Origin: Gemmatimonadota bacterium | Lineage (GTDB): Bacteria; Gemmatimonadota; Gemmatimonadetes; Gemmatimonadales; Gemmatimonadaceae | Assembly (NCBI GenBank): GCA_016871855.1 | Contig: VHBQ01000026.1 | Coordinates: 1-39,960, forward strand | DNA length: 39,960 nt | Direction: 5' to 3' | Shown here: piece after piece, positions 8,321 through 16,650 of the stretch | How the letters are laid out: each line of letters begins with the position of its first letter | Position numbering within the stretch: the first letter of the stretch is position 1 | Position numbers and translations under genes: made by a program | Notes under the pieces: generated by a model | The model's database searches: none | What the model saw: the letters and a program-made list of their open reading frames with translations, nothing else | Told to the model about the DNA's origin: nothing

Positions 8321-8881
8321 TCAGGGCAGGGAGCGCCGGCGGCGCCCCTTGTCCTTTCCGGTGGGCGCGTCGGGGCGCGGACGGCCGGAGAAGGTCACGC
8401 GGGGGGCGAGCGCCTTGGCGAGCGATGGACCGATCCCGCGCACCCGCTGCAACCCATCCATCGAACCGAAGGGCCCGAAGGAATCGCGGTTCGCCACGAT
8501 GCGTCGGGCGAGTGCCGGGCCGAGGCGCGGCAGGGACTCGATGGCGGGGGCGGGGGCCAGGTCGAGGTCCACGGGATTGACGGTGGACGGTGGACGGTGG
8601 ACGGTGGATGGGACGGGCGTCCCCGTGGCCGCCGCCTCCGTTGCGCGCTTCTTCGCGGCCTTCTCGGCGTTGCGTTTACGTAGTGCGGCGCGGCCGGCGT
8701 CGCGGCTCGGCGAGGCGGCCACCGCCGAGTCCACCCGGGCGATTTGCGCGGCGAGGTCGGCGGCGGAGCCGGCGATCACCTGGTCCCCGCCTCGGACCGC
8801 TCGCCACGCGTTGACCCCGACCCCCAACGCGGCGACGGCCGCGAAGAAGAGCAACGCCTGACGTTCACCGGGAGTGGGCAT
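8321..8881 (-). CDS. ComEA-like helix-hairpin-helix protein
   Basis: A 186-residue protein with one N-terminal membrane anchor (about 8-25, LLFFAAVAALGVGVNAW), a charged Ala/Lys/Arg-rich helix (about 45-85) and a helix-hairpin-helix DNA-binding domain at about 113-162. The two HhH motifs read LPRLGPALARRIVANRD and VRGIGPSLAKAL. This is the architecture of ComEA, the membrane-anchored DNA receptor of natural transformation, and the position just before pilB-pilT-pilC fits a competence-pilus role. The linker (residues 90-103, STVHRPPSTV core) is encoded by four perfect GACGGTG heptamers read in frame. The C-terminal tail is basic (GRRRRS). ComEA function is an inference from domain order; other anchored HhH proteins exist. 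Confidence 0.78.
   Translation of the reverse strand: MPTPGERQALLFFAAVAALGVGVNAWRAVRGGDQVIAGSAADLAAQIARVDSAVAASPSRDAGRAALRKRNAEKAAKKRATEAAATGTPVPSTVHRPPSTVNPVDLDLAPAPAIESLPRLGPALARRIVANRDSFGPFGSMDGLQRVRGIGPSLAKALAPRVTFSGRPRPDAPTGKDKGRRRRSLP
8579..8606 (+). repeat. heptamer array inside the ComEA-like coding sequence
   Basis: Four perfect, contiguous GACGGTG heptamers on the plus strand followed by a degenerate copy (GATGGGA). They fall between the coiled region and the HhH domain of the ComEA-like gene, which is on the minus strand. Three heptamers equal seven codons, so the array adds a heptapeptide period without stopping the frame. Confidence 0.93.
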
Positions 8882-8964
8882 GCCGTAGCTTCGCCGCGCG
8901 CGGCGGGCGCCCCGTTACCAATCAATCGCGGGACTCAGCTTTTCAGTGCATTTGCACGGTAGCC

Positions 8965-9054
8965 GGCGCGCGGGGCGGGGGTGTCCTTCTGCGAATACTC
9001 GAGCGGCCGCAGGCCGCGAGAATTTCGCAGAAGGACACCCCCGCCTCGCGCGCC
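8965..9054. repeat. 31-bp-stem inverted repeat after the M28 gene
   Basis: Bases 8965-8995 pair with 9024-9054 over 31 positions. The inner 21 (8975-8995 / 9024-9044) are perfect and the outer part has one G-T pair. The 28-base loop itself holds a small GC palindrome (GCGGCC / GGCCGC). It starts six bases past the stop of the M28 gene and ends before the ComEA-like start. No T-tract follows, so it is not a textbook intrinsic terminator; a transcript 3'-end-stabilising or cruciform element is possible. Confidence 0.9.
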
Positions 9055-9060
9055 CCCTCG

Positions 9061-10074
9061 CTACCGCAGCAGCGCCAGCGCCACGTCGCCGACGATCTTG
9101 AGCGACCGCGCCGACAGCTTGTCCATCGTGTCCTGCAAGGTGTGATGGAAGCTGTTGCCGGGACCGTAGTCGAGGTCGATCACGTTGATGACCTTCAGCC
9201 CCACGTCGAGCAGTGGGATGTGGTCATCGGTGATCGGGCCGGCGGATCGCCGCACGAAGACGTCGCCGCGCCCCATCGCCTCGGCCTTCGACCAGACGCG
9301 CTCCACGACCTCGGGGGCGCGCTGGGCCGAGTGATCCTCGACGGCGATGCGCAGGTCGGCGTCGCCGATCATGTCGAAGAGCACGCCGAACAGCGGCCGA
9401 TAGCCCGGGTCTGGGAGGCGCTTGGCGAAGTACAGCGAGCCGAGCAGGACGTCGCCGAGGGGCGGGCCGAAGTCGCCGTAGTCCTCGCCGTCCACGAAGA
9501 GGAGATCCACGCCGTAGCGAGACGGCTGCTTCTGCAGGGCATCGGCGAGGGCAACGAAGAGCCCGACGCCGGAGCCGCCGTCGTTCGCGCCGTCGATGGG
9601 CGTGAGTTGAAGCGCCGGGTCGACCTCGTTGTCTGCGATCGGACGCGTGTCCCAGTGCGTCAGGTACAGCACGCGCTCCGTCGCCTCGGGGCTGAAGCGC
9701 GCCAGGATGTTCCGCAGCGGCAGGCGGCGGCCGTCCTTGGCGGTGTGGGTCCACCGCTGCTCGATGACCGTGGCGCCTCGCGCCTTCATTTGCGCAACGA
9801 TCCAGTCGCCGGTCTTGCGGTGCCCCTCGGTGCCGGGGACGCGCGGCCCGAAGGCCACGTGCTCGCCGACGTACCTCAGCGCCGCCTCGCCGTCGAACTC
9901 GGTGGTCACCACCGGTGGCGCCGGCGGCGCATCGGGCTTGGAGGTGCAGGCGGCGAGCAGCGCCGTCGCCACGAATGCCGCGATGTGCGCCCGCCGGTGA
10001 ACGACGGTCGTTATCCGCCGTCCACCGTCCACCGTCCACCGTCGACGTTCCTCCTTCACGTTGCCTCCGCTCAC
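9061..10074 (-). CDS. M28-family glutaminyl-peptide cyclotransferase-like lipoprotein
   Basis: About 337 residues from the GTG that overlaps the sprA stop (GTGA). The fold is M28 peptidase / animal-type glutaminyl cyclase. LTHWDTRP is at about 138-145, GANDGGSGVG at 162-171 (Asp165), LLFVDGEDYGDFG at 191-203 (Glu197) and GVLFDMIGDAD at 230-240. ITDDHIPLLD is at 281-290 and HHTLQDTMDKL at 310-320. Asp165, Glu197 and His311 match the single-zinc ligands of cyclases, and the FDMIG, ITDDH and DGEDYG blocks resemble Bacteroidetes QCs more than aminopeptidases. A lipobox (TALLAAC, Cys43) makes it a lipoprotein. The true start is uncertain: an in-frame GTG at 10057-10059 has GGAGG just upstream, and the first 20 codons run through a heptamer array. 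The role would be N-terminal Gln to pyroglutamate conversion. Confidence 0.82.
   Translation of the reverse strand: MSGGNVKEERRRWTVDGGRRITTVVHRRAHIAAFVATALLAACTSKPDAPPAPPVVTTEFDGEAALRYVGEHVAFGPRVPGTEGHRKTGDWIVAQMKARGATVIEQRWTHTAKDGRRLPLRNILARFSPEATERVLYLTHWDTRPIADNEVDPALQLTPIDGANDGGSGVGLFVALADALQKQPSRYGVDLLFVDGEDYGDFGPPLGDVLLGSLYFAKRLPDPGYRPLFGVLFDMIGDADLRIAVEDHSAQRAPEVVERVWSKAEAMGRGDVFVRRSAGPITDDHIPLLDVGLKVINVIDLDYGPGNSFHHTLQDTMDKLSARSLKIVGDVALALLR
10016..10043 (-). repeat. heptamer array after sprA stop
   Basis: Three perfect GACGGTG heptamers and one degenerate unit (GACGGCG) on the minus strand, about 30 bases past the sprA stop and inside the possible 5' coding end of the M28 gene (codons about 11-20 from the first GTG). 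The G-rich strand points away from sprA. Confidence 0.9.
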
Positions 10075-13000
10075 TTAATCTCCCCCGCAAAGAAGCTCAC
10101 CTGCAGCACCGCCGTGAACACGATCTGAGAAAAGCGACGGTTCAGGTTGTTGTCAAACGTGACGATGCGCGCGCCGGTCAACGAGAAGGTCAGGTTTTCG
10201 GCGACGTCGGCGTCGGCGTTGAGGTTGAACGCGGTGCGCCCGTTGTCTGACAGCCGGCTGCGAGTGGCCCCGGCGCTCTGCCCCTGCACCCACGATTGCG
10301 CCGTGCTCTGCTGGTAGCTCACCCGCGTGCGCACTTCGCTCTTGAGCTTCCATCGCGCGGGCACCTTGACGCTGCGCGACACGTCGGCGCTGACGTCGCG
10401 TGCCCGTGACTCGGCGATGCTCCCGGGCAGCGAATCCAGCCGGTGCGTGCTGCCCACGCCAAACGACGTCATCAACCCGGTGCCGACATTCCACGTGATG
10501 CTGCCATTCACCGGGGTGCTCGTCACGCGACTGACGCGCACATCGGCCGGCGTGCCAGCGAGGTCGGAGGGCAGGATGCTCGATTGCCGCGTGTTGAGGA
10601 AGCGCAGGCTCCCGCCGAGACTCGTGATGACCCGGCTGGCGAAACGCGGCCGCAGGCTCAGGCGCAGCGTGAGGTCGGGGAGCGTGCGCTGCTCGCCGTC
10701 GATCATGGTCAGGGTGTTGTCGAGGCGACGCGTCCAGTTGCGCGTGGAGACGCGCTGCATGCGGGTCGTGACCGCCATGCCGAGCGGCAGGCGCAACCCC
10801 GTGCTGAGCGTCACCTGGGCGTTGCTCCCCGCGCTCGTGGCGTTCAGCCCATTCTGGGTGCGGAAATGGTCGATACCGCCCCAGCCCAGCTGGTAGCCGA
10901 GGCCCGGGGTGAAGGGGGCGCCATCGAACGCGGAGACCAGCGATCGGCTCGCCTGGATGTCGATCGGCTGCAGCACTTGGACGAGCAGCGGCGTGACCAG
11001 CGAATCGCGGAAGTAGGCGCGCAGGGCGGCGGGAAGGTCCACGTTAGCGCCCAGCGCGAGCGTCTGCGTGTTGTTGACGCGGCGCGGCAGGCGATACGCC
11101 CCGGTGGTGTCCGCTTCGCGCACCAGCGCGCGTGAGTTGGGGTCGCGCTGCATCGAGTACGAGCTCGTGAAGTCGAGCCGCGGCCGCATCCAGAAGGCGA
11201 CGACCGGGGCGAAGCCCACCGCCGCGCTCATCTGCCGCTCACGTTCAAGGCCGACATCGAGTCCGAGCAGGCGGTTGCGCTCGGCGGTCGCGACGACCGC
11301 GGTGGGCGACGAGTCGCCGTACTGACGCAGGTCGCGCAGTGACGTGAAATCCCACCGCGCGTTCAGCGCCTCGAACGGGCGCAGCTCAACGCCGGCGACA
11401 TTGCGCCAGACGTGGGAGAGGCCGGTCACGAGGCGTCCGGTGTCGGAGAGCGCCTCGGCCGGCTTGAGGTATGCGGTGCGGCGGTCTTCGGCGCGAGCCA
11501 TCGAACTGCTGAAGCGGACGCTGGCCGGGTTCAGGCGCAACTGCGCGTCGCGGAGCGCCTGCACCCACTGCGTGTTCTGCAGCCAGAGCGGCATCGCGGC
11601 CAAGGCGCCGTCAAACCACCCGGGCATGGAGCGCACGATCGCCGGCGACGCGAGATTGTAGTCGATGCCGGCGTTGTAGTTCGTGCTCTTGCCGTCCTGA
11701 AACTCGCTGCGTGCGGTGGCCGAGCCGAAGTTCGCGGTGGCGCCGAGGTTGTTCACCACGGTGGCCAGCCATCCCTCGCGCAGCGGCGTCGTGCGGCGCA
11801 GCGCGACGGACACGTTCGTCGCGCCGCTGCGCGGGGTGCGCAGGTCGCGGATGCCGTCGCCGCGGAGGTCGGAGCGCGACACAAAGAGCGGGTTGTTGGC
11901 GCCGGTCGAATGGTTGACGGTCAGCGGAATGGCGTAGCCGAGGCCGGCGGGGAGCAGCTTGTCGAGCCGCAGCGACGTGCCGATGTCGAACTGGTTGTCG
12001 GAGACGTACGACGGCGTCTCGTTCAGCTGGCGGAAGTTCGCGTCGCGATGGCTGAAGCCGGCGCGGAAGGTGCCGAGATCACCCGCCGTCACGCTCACCG
12101 CCACCTGCGCGGCGTACCCCGGCGTGTTGTCCACGCGGGTCAGGCGCATGTCGTTGATCCACAGCTCCAGCGTGTCCCCGGGGAGGACGCGCGCGGCGCC
12201 CGTGCCGCCCGAGTCCACGCGCACCATGCCCACGGCGAGGTCCTGCACCGCCGCCAGGTTCGGCGCCGAGATGTTCGGATCCACCGTGTACACCATGTAG
12301 CCGCCGCTGCACGCCGCGTAGCGACGGATGCTCACGCCGGCGGGCAGGCCGCTGCGCGCGATGAGCACCGAGTCCGCGCCGTGGCAGGCGAGCGAATCGG
12401 GGCTGTTCTGCAGGAACGCGTTCTGCAGCTGCGCGCGAAGGGCGAAGAACTTCTCGAAGTCGACGCGCACCTCGGGGAGCCAGGCGGCCTGCCCGCTCCC
12501 CGCGCCCACGGGCGTGCGATACAGGTAGAAGTTGTCGGCGTCTCGTCCGATTCGGACAAAGAAGTTCATCTCACCGTCCGCACCCCAACCGTTGCCCCGC
12601 CCGCGCGCCCAGACGCGCAGTTCTCGGTACTGCATGTAGTTCCGGCTCCCCTCGGGGAAGCGCTGGTAGGCCTCGGCGCGCTGGAACGGGTCGAGGCGCT
12701 GGGCGGTGAGGCGCATCGACCGCTCGTTGATCTGCACGCGCTGGTTCTCGAGCCCCGTGAGGATCTGGTCCGGCGCGTCGGTGACGCCCGGCGGCGGGTC
12801 GTAGATCAGGCCGGAGATCGAGTCGCGGTCCATCGTGCCGATGGTCGATGCCTGGACCTTTCCCTGCCCCGTCTGCTCGCCCGCGATGCCGGTCAGCGTG
12901 CGCTCGGCGCGCTTGAGCCACGCGGCGCCGGTCAGCCGGAACTGGGCGAGCGGCACCTGCGTGAACGCCTCGTCGCGCGCCTCCGCGCCGCTGACCATCG

Positions 13001-16000
13001 TCAGGCGCAGGGCGCGCACGCGGCGCACCGACGGGCCGCCGCCAATGGTGTCGAACGGCGCGTTGAACGGCAGCCGCACGAAGACCCAGCACAGCGTGTT
13101 GTTCTCGACGGCGCCTCCCGCCGTGTCGGCCAGCGTGACCTCGCATTTGCCAACCCGCGTGTATGCCCGCGGGTCGGCGAGGTCCACGACATAGCGGAGA
13201 ACGCGCTCACTCTCCCGCTGCGACGAGACGAAGTTGAGCGTGTTGTCGAGGTCAATGTCGTGCTCGTCGAGGCGGCCGTTGCGCACGGTGCAGTTGGTCT
13301 TGGCGTCGCCGAGTCGGTTGAGCCGGATGTCGCCCCGCGTGCACATCGGGTAGTCGCGCAGCACGCCCGACGAATCCGGGGACGTGAACGGGAGCGACGG
13401 CACCACGTCGCCGGGGAGACCCCGGTCGTCGCGCTCCTGGTTGAAGGCGCGCGAGAACGCATCACGCTCCGAGTGCAGCGAGTCGAGGCCGACCACGGCG
13501 CGGCCGGTGAAGGCGGAGTCCACGGCCGCGCCATTGCGTGACACGACGAGGCGCGTGGGGGACAGGCCCACGGCATTTTCGGAGACATCGCCGAAGTCGA
13601 GCACGAGCGTCGGGTTGCGCCGGCGGCGGGCAGCGGTCGTGTCGATGAGCGTCCAGAACTGGATGTTCTCGACGCGCGAGAGGTCGGTGCCGGCCGCGTT
13701 CAGCACTGTCCGCACCGAACGCCAGCGCCGTCCGGACGGCGGGTTGGCGACCTGCCACTGGTAGCGCCGCGCGGCGTCGTTGTACGCGCCGCCGACGCTC
13801 AGCGGGTAGAGCGTCAGCCAGAGCATCTGCTCCGGCTGCTGCAGGCCGGTGCCGATGATGTTCACCAGCGGGTCGATCTGCTGCAGCGTGAACGTGATCG
13901 TCTGCCCGGAGGCGGAGAGACCGTTGTTCTGCCAGGCGATCGTCGCCGCGCGCGAGAGATCGAGCGTCGACGCGCCGCCGAGCCGGGCGGGGAGCAGACG
14001 GCCGAGCGCGGGCTGGCTGCTGGTGAGCCAAGCCGGGTCCGAGAGGTTCACGAGCGTGCCGCCCTCACCCTCGAAGCTCTCGAGGTAGGCCTGCCCCGCG
14101 CGGTTCGCCTGCGGCCGGCTGGTCGCCACCTCGGCGTCCAGATGCACGCGCGACGGCGTGCTCGTGCGGGTGAACGGCAGCCGTTGCAGCGCGCGGGTGA
14201 GCGCCGTGGCGTTGAAGTCGAACGTGCCGCTGACTCCGGCGATCAGCGACGACTGCGGCTCGTAGCCGAGCGGCGGGCGCGTGAATGTGGTGCGCTGGTT
14301 CTGCGCGATGGCCATCACGTTGATCTCGCCCACGTCGAGCGGAAACTGCGACGCGAATCCGAGGATGCTCTTCGGCGCCGCGGCGAAGAGCGGGTTCTCC
14401 TCGAACCGCACCGAGACCTGGCGCGCGGACGGGAAGAGCGTGTCCGCGCGCAGGAACGTGACGCGTCCAAGGTCGTAGTCCACGCGATAGTCGACGTCGC
14501 GCTGCAGGAGGCGCCCGTCGAGCGTCAGCCGCTCGGAGTTGGGGCGCACCTGCGTGGCGCCGAGCATCAGTGAGCCGGCGTCGCCACCTCCCTCGGCGTC
14601 GTAGCGCAGGCGGATGCGATACATCGACTGCGGATGCTGGGTCGAGTACAGGTACTCGCCCGGCGTGGTGTAGATGGCCTCGTTCGCCGGGTTGCCGGCG
14701 GGCTGGGCGAGTCCGGCGCGCGCGAACGGGCGCAGCGACGGGAAGACGAGGAAATGGTCGCGCAGGATCGTCGTGCCGGCGGCGCCGCCGACGGTGAGGT
14801 TGGGATCGCCGGGGCGCGGGAAGAGCCGGTTGTCGATGTCGAACGTCGCGCCGTTGCCCGACTGCGCGAGACCGAAGAGCTGGAGCCACGTCTCGCTCAC
14901 GCCGGCCAGCGGCTTCTCCTGGTCGCCCGACGCGCCGGTGACGATGCGCGCCGTGACGGTGTGGCGCCGCACGTCCTCCCCGCCGACGCGGTAGACGGAC
15001 CGGATCTCGCGGTCGAAGGCGGGGTCGCCGGGACGCACCTGCGGATCCCATAGCAGGTTGGCGAACTGCTCGCGCGCCGTGTACTCGACATCCGGCGTGC
15101 CGCCGGTGGAGGCGATGGTCGTGTCACGTCCGTTGATCCGCACCGTGTACGCGACGACCAGTCGTTCGTTGCTCAGGTTCAGCGGGCGGGCGAGGGCCAC
15201 CCACAGCTGCGACGGGTCGGTGTAATAGTCCACCCCCTCGCGCAGGAGCTCATAAATCTGCCCGCGCCGCGATGCCGGATCGCCGAGGAGCCGGAACTGC
15301 GGCCCATTCGGATTGGGCGGCTGTCCGCCGATGAGCAGGCGATACAGGAAGACGCGCGACGGGCGCACCGAGTCCGGGAGTGTCGCGGCAATCCGCTGCA
15401 GCTGCGACGCGTTCAGGAGGTCGAGGTTTGGGAAGTCGGCGAACCGCCGCGGATCGACCGTGAAGAAGAACCGCCGCGGCTCGATCTGGTAATCCTCGAT
15501 CTCGCGGTCAACAGACTGCACCGTGCGATCGCCGACGGTGAAGACGCGGTCCTTCGTCACGTTTCCCTTCTGCTGGGCGACGATGGCGCGGAAGCGCATG
15601 GGCCCGAGCTGACCGGTCGCCTGCAGGCCGTAGTTGCCACTGGGGATGCCGCCGGTGATGAAGCGGCTGGCCGGCGGCTGAAACGTGACGTTGCCGACCT
15701 CCAGCTTCTGGATCAGCTCGTCGCTCTTCCCCTGATAGTAGACCTGGATGTTGTTGGAGGCGTCGAACTCGCGCTTGCTGTCATAGTCCACGTCGAGGTG
15801 CACACGCTCGGCGACGACGCCGCCCGTGCGCACGTCGAACTGGAAGTCAAACAGGGGCTGGAACGTCCCCTTGCACTGCGAGGCGAGGCTGAAGAACTGG
15901 CTGCTGATGCACCGCTCGTTCTTGGTGCGATTGACCTTGCTCTCGATGCGGCCGTTGAGGACGAGGCCCAGGTCGGCGTACTGGCCAAAGAGGTCGGCGG

Positions 16001-16349
16001 CCTGCTGGCGGAGGCTCGAATCCGCCGGCGCGGCCGCCACGGCCGGCGCTGGCGACGCCACCGTCGACCCGGTCGCCTGCAGCGACTGCCGCACGGCGGT
16101 GCGCCACTGCTGCGCGACCGCCGACTGGGCGCGGGCCTGGGTCGCCGCGGCGGCGCGGCGCGCCAACTCGGTGGCGGGCGCCCGATCGCGCGAGAGGCGC
16201 CCGCCGGGGGCCAGAGCCGGCGGCGTCACGAGCGTGAGCCGGAACGGGGTCAGGACCGAGAGCTCCCCCTGCGCCGGCGGCGCCCCCTGGGACCGGGCCG
16301 CGAACGGCGCCGCGAACAGGCAGGCGGCGAACCAGCGGAGAGCGCGCAC
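10071..16349 (-). CDS. sprA: SprA-family giant outer-membrane protein (T9SS translocon type)
   Basis: About 2,092 residues, the full length expected for SprA, which in Flavobacterium forms the very large beta-barrel translocon of the type IX secretion system. The N-terminal conserved block is visible: LNGRIESKVNRTK, SNNIQVYYQGKSDELIQKLEVGNVTF, ITGGIPSGNYGLQATGQLGPM. A second family block lies in the middle (LEGEGG-type SYLESFEG region, then TLWLTLYPL). The C-terminal half is beta-strand-rich and ends NRRFSQIVFTAVLQVSFFAGEIK, typical of the family. The frame stays open to a TTG at 16440-16442, but that extension encodes the array peptide STVHRQPSTV. The GTG at 16347-16349 gives a compact signal peptide (RALRWFAACLFAAPFAARS) cleaved before Gln. 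The start is therefore inferred and has no clear Shine-Dalgarno. The stop overlaps the M28 gene start. Confidence 0.92.
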   Translation of the reverse strand: MRALRWFAACLFAAPFAARSQGAPPAQGELSVLTPFRLTLVTPPALAPGGRLSRDRAPATELARRAAAATQARAQSAVAQQWRTAVRQSLQATGSTVASPAPAVAAAPADSSLRQQAADLFGQYADLGLVLNGRIESKVNRTKNERCISSQFFSLASQCKGTFQPLFDFQFDVRTGGVVAERVHLDVDYDSKREFDASNNIQVYYQGKSDELIQKLEVGNVTFQPPASRFITGGIPSGNYGLQATGQLGPMRFRAIVAQQKGNVTKDRVFTVGDRTVQSVDREIEDYQIEPRRFFFTVDPRRFADFPNLDLLNASQLQRIAATLPDSVRPSRVFLYRLLIGGQPPNPNGPQFRLLGDPASRRGQIYELLREGVDYYTDPSQLWVALARPLNLSNERLVVAYTVRINGRDTTIASTGGTPDVEYTAREQFANLLWDPQVRPGDPAFDREIRSVYRVGGEDVRRHTVTARIVTGASGDQEKPLAGVSETWLQLFGLAQSGNGATFDIDNRLFPRPGDPNLTVGGAAGTTILRDHFLVFPSLRPFARAGLAQPAGNPANEAIYTTPGEYLYSTQHPQSMYRIRLRYDAEGGGDAGSLMLGATQVRPNSERLTLDGRLLQRDVDYRVDYDLGRVTFLRADTLFPSARQVSVRFEENPLFAAAPKSILGFASQFPLDVGEINVMAIAQNQRTTFTRPPLGYEPQSSLIAGVSGTFDFNATALTRALQRLPFTRTSTPSRVHLDAEVATSRPQANRAGQAYLESFEGEGGTLVNLSDPAWLTSSQPALGRLLPARLGGASTLDLSRAATIAWQNNGLSASGQTITFTLQQIDPLVNIIGTGLQQPEQMLWLTLYPLSVGGAYNDAARRYQWQVANPPSGRRWRSVRTVLNAAGTDLSRVENIQFWTLIDTTAARRRRNPTLVLDFGDVSENAVGLSPTRLVVSRNGAAVDSAFTGRAVVGLDSLHSERDAFSRAFNQERDDRGLPGDVVPSLPFTSPDSSGVLRDYPMCTRGDIRLNRLGDAKTNCTVRNGRLDEHDIDLDNTLNFVSSQRESERVLRYVVDLADPRAYTRVGKCEVTLADTAGGAVENNTLCWVFVRLPFNAPFDTIGGGPSVRRVRALRLTMVSGAEARDEAFTQVPLAQFRLTGAAWLKRAERTLTGIAGEQTGQGKVQASTIGTMDRDSISGLIYDPPPGVTDAPDQILTGLENQRVQINERSMRLTAQRLDPFQRAEAYQRFPEGSRNYMQYRELRVWARGRGNGWGADGEMNFFVRIGRDADNFYLYRTPVGAGSGQAAWLPEVRVDFEKFFALRAQLQNAFLQNSPDSLACHGADSVLIARSGLPAGVSIRRYAACSGGYMVYTVDPNISAPNLAAVQDLAVGMVRVDSGGTGAARVLPGDTLELWINDMRLTRVDNTPGYAAQVAVSVTAGDLGTFRAGFSHRDANFRQLNETPSYVSDNQFDIGTSLRLDKLLPAGLGYAIPLTVNHSTGANNPLFVSRSDLRGDGIRDLRTPRSGATNVSVALRRTTPLREGWLATVVNNLGATANFGSATARSEFQDGKSTNYNAGIDYNLASPAIVRSMPGWFDGALAAMPLWLQNTQWVQALRDAQLRLNPASVRFSSSMARAEDRRTAYLKPAEALSDTGRLVTGLSHVWRNVAGVELRPFEALNARWDFTSLRDLRQYGDSSPTAVVATAERNRLLGLDVGLERERQMSAAVGFAPVVAFWMRPRLDFTSSYSMQRDPNSRALVREADTTGAYRLPRRVNNTQTLALGANVDLPAALRAYFRDSLVTPLLVQVLQPIDIQASRSLVSAFDGAPFTPGLGYQLGWGGIDHFRTQNGLNATSAGSNAQVTLSTGLRLPLGMAVTTRMQRVSTRNWTRRLDNTLTMIDGEQRTLPDLTLRLSLRPRFASRVITSLGGSLRFLNTRQSSILPSDLAGTPADVRVSRVTSTPVNGSITWNVGTGLMTSFGVGSTHRLDSLPGSIAESRARDVSADVSRSVKVPARWKLKSEVRTRVSYQQSTAQSWVQGQSAGATRSRLSDNGRTAFNLNADADVAENLTFSLTGARIVTFDNNLNRRFSQIVFTAVLQVSFFAGEIK

Positions 16350-16379
16350 GAAATGGGTGAGGCGGGGTATCAGGGTCGA

Positions 16380-16415
16380 GACGGTGGACGGTTGACGGTG
16401 GACGGTGGACGGTCG
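16380..16415 (+). repeat. heptamer array, left arm of the sprA-lptF inverted repeat
   Basis: Five heptamers on the plus strand: GACGGTG, GACGGTT, GACGGTG, GACGGTG, GACGGTC. Bases 16380-16406 are the exact reverse complement of 16478-16504. It lies just upstream of the chosen sprA start. Confidence 0.95.
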
Positions 16416-16477
16416 ATGGCTACCCGGGACTGTAGGCCGCAAAGGTCTTCGCCAACGGATCCTGCGCGGCGCGGTCT

Positions 16478-16504
16478 ACCGTCCACCGTCAACCGTCCAC
16501 CGTC
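16478..16504 (-). repeat. heptamer array, right arm of the sprA-lptF inverted repeat
   Basis: On the minus strand this reads GACGGTG, GACGGTT, GACGGTG, GACGGT, matching the left arm base for base over 27 positions, including the odd GACGGTT unit. A 71-base spacer (16407-16477) separates the arms; no other feature was recognised in it. Confidence 0.95.
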
Positions 16505-16550
16505 AAGTTCACCGGCAACCGCCTCATCCGTTCACAACCATAGCTCTTGC

Positions 16551-16579
16551 TTCCGAGCGGTCGGCTGGTGGAATATACG
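16551..16579 (+). promoter_or_regulatory. candidate lptF promoter
   Basis: TATACG at 16574-16579 (4 of 6 to the -10 consensus) with TTCCGA at 16551-16556 and a 17-base spacer. It would give a leader of about 65 bases before the TTG at 16651. The -35 is poor; this is a by-eye suggestion. Confidence 0.3.
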
Positions 16580-16650
16580 GACGGCCCGACACCCTACAAC
16601 CCTCGGCGTGACCGGCAGTTCCGCCCACTCAGCGCCCCGGATCCGACGCC

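Noticed and set aside
6330-8861. 843-codon plus-strand open frame
   Set aside because: It is antisense to pilB and the ComEA-like gene, both strongly supported by motifs.
8996-9010. CTCGAGCGGCCGC resembles an adjoining XhoI-NotI linker, suggesting vector contamination
   Set aside because: It is the loop of a 31-bp chromosomal stem in a GC-rich region, with genes continuing on both sides; chance is the simpler reading.
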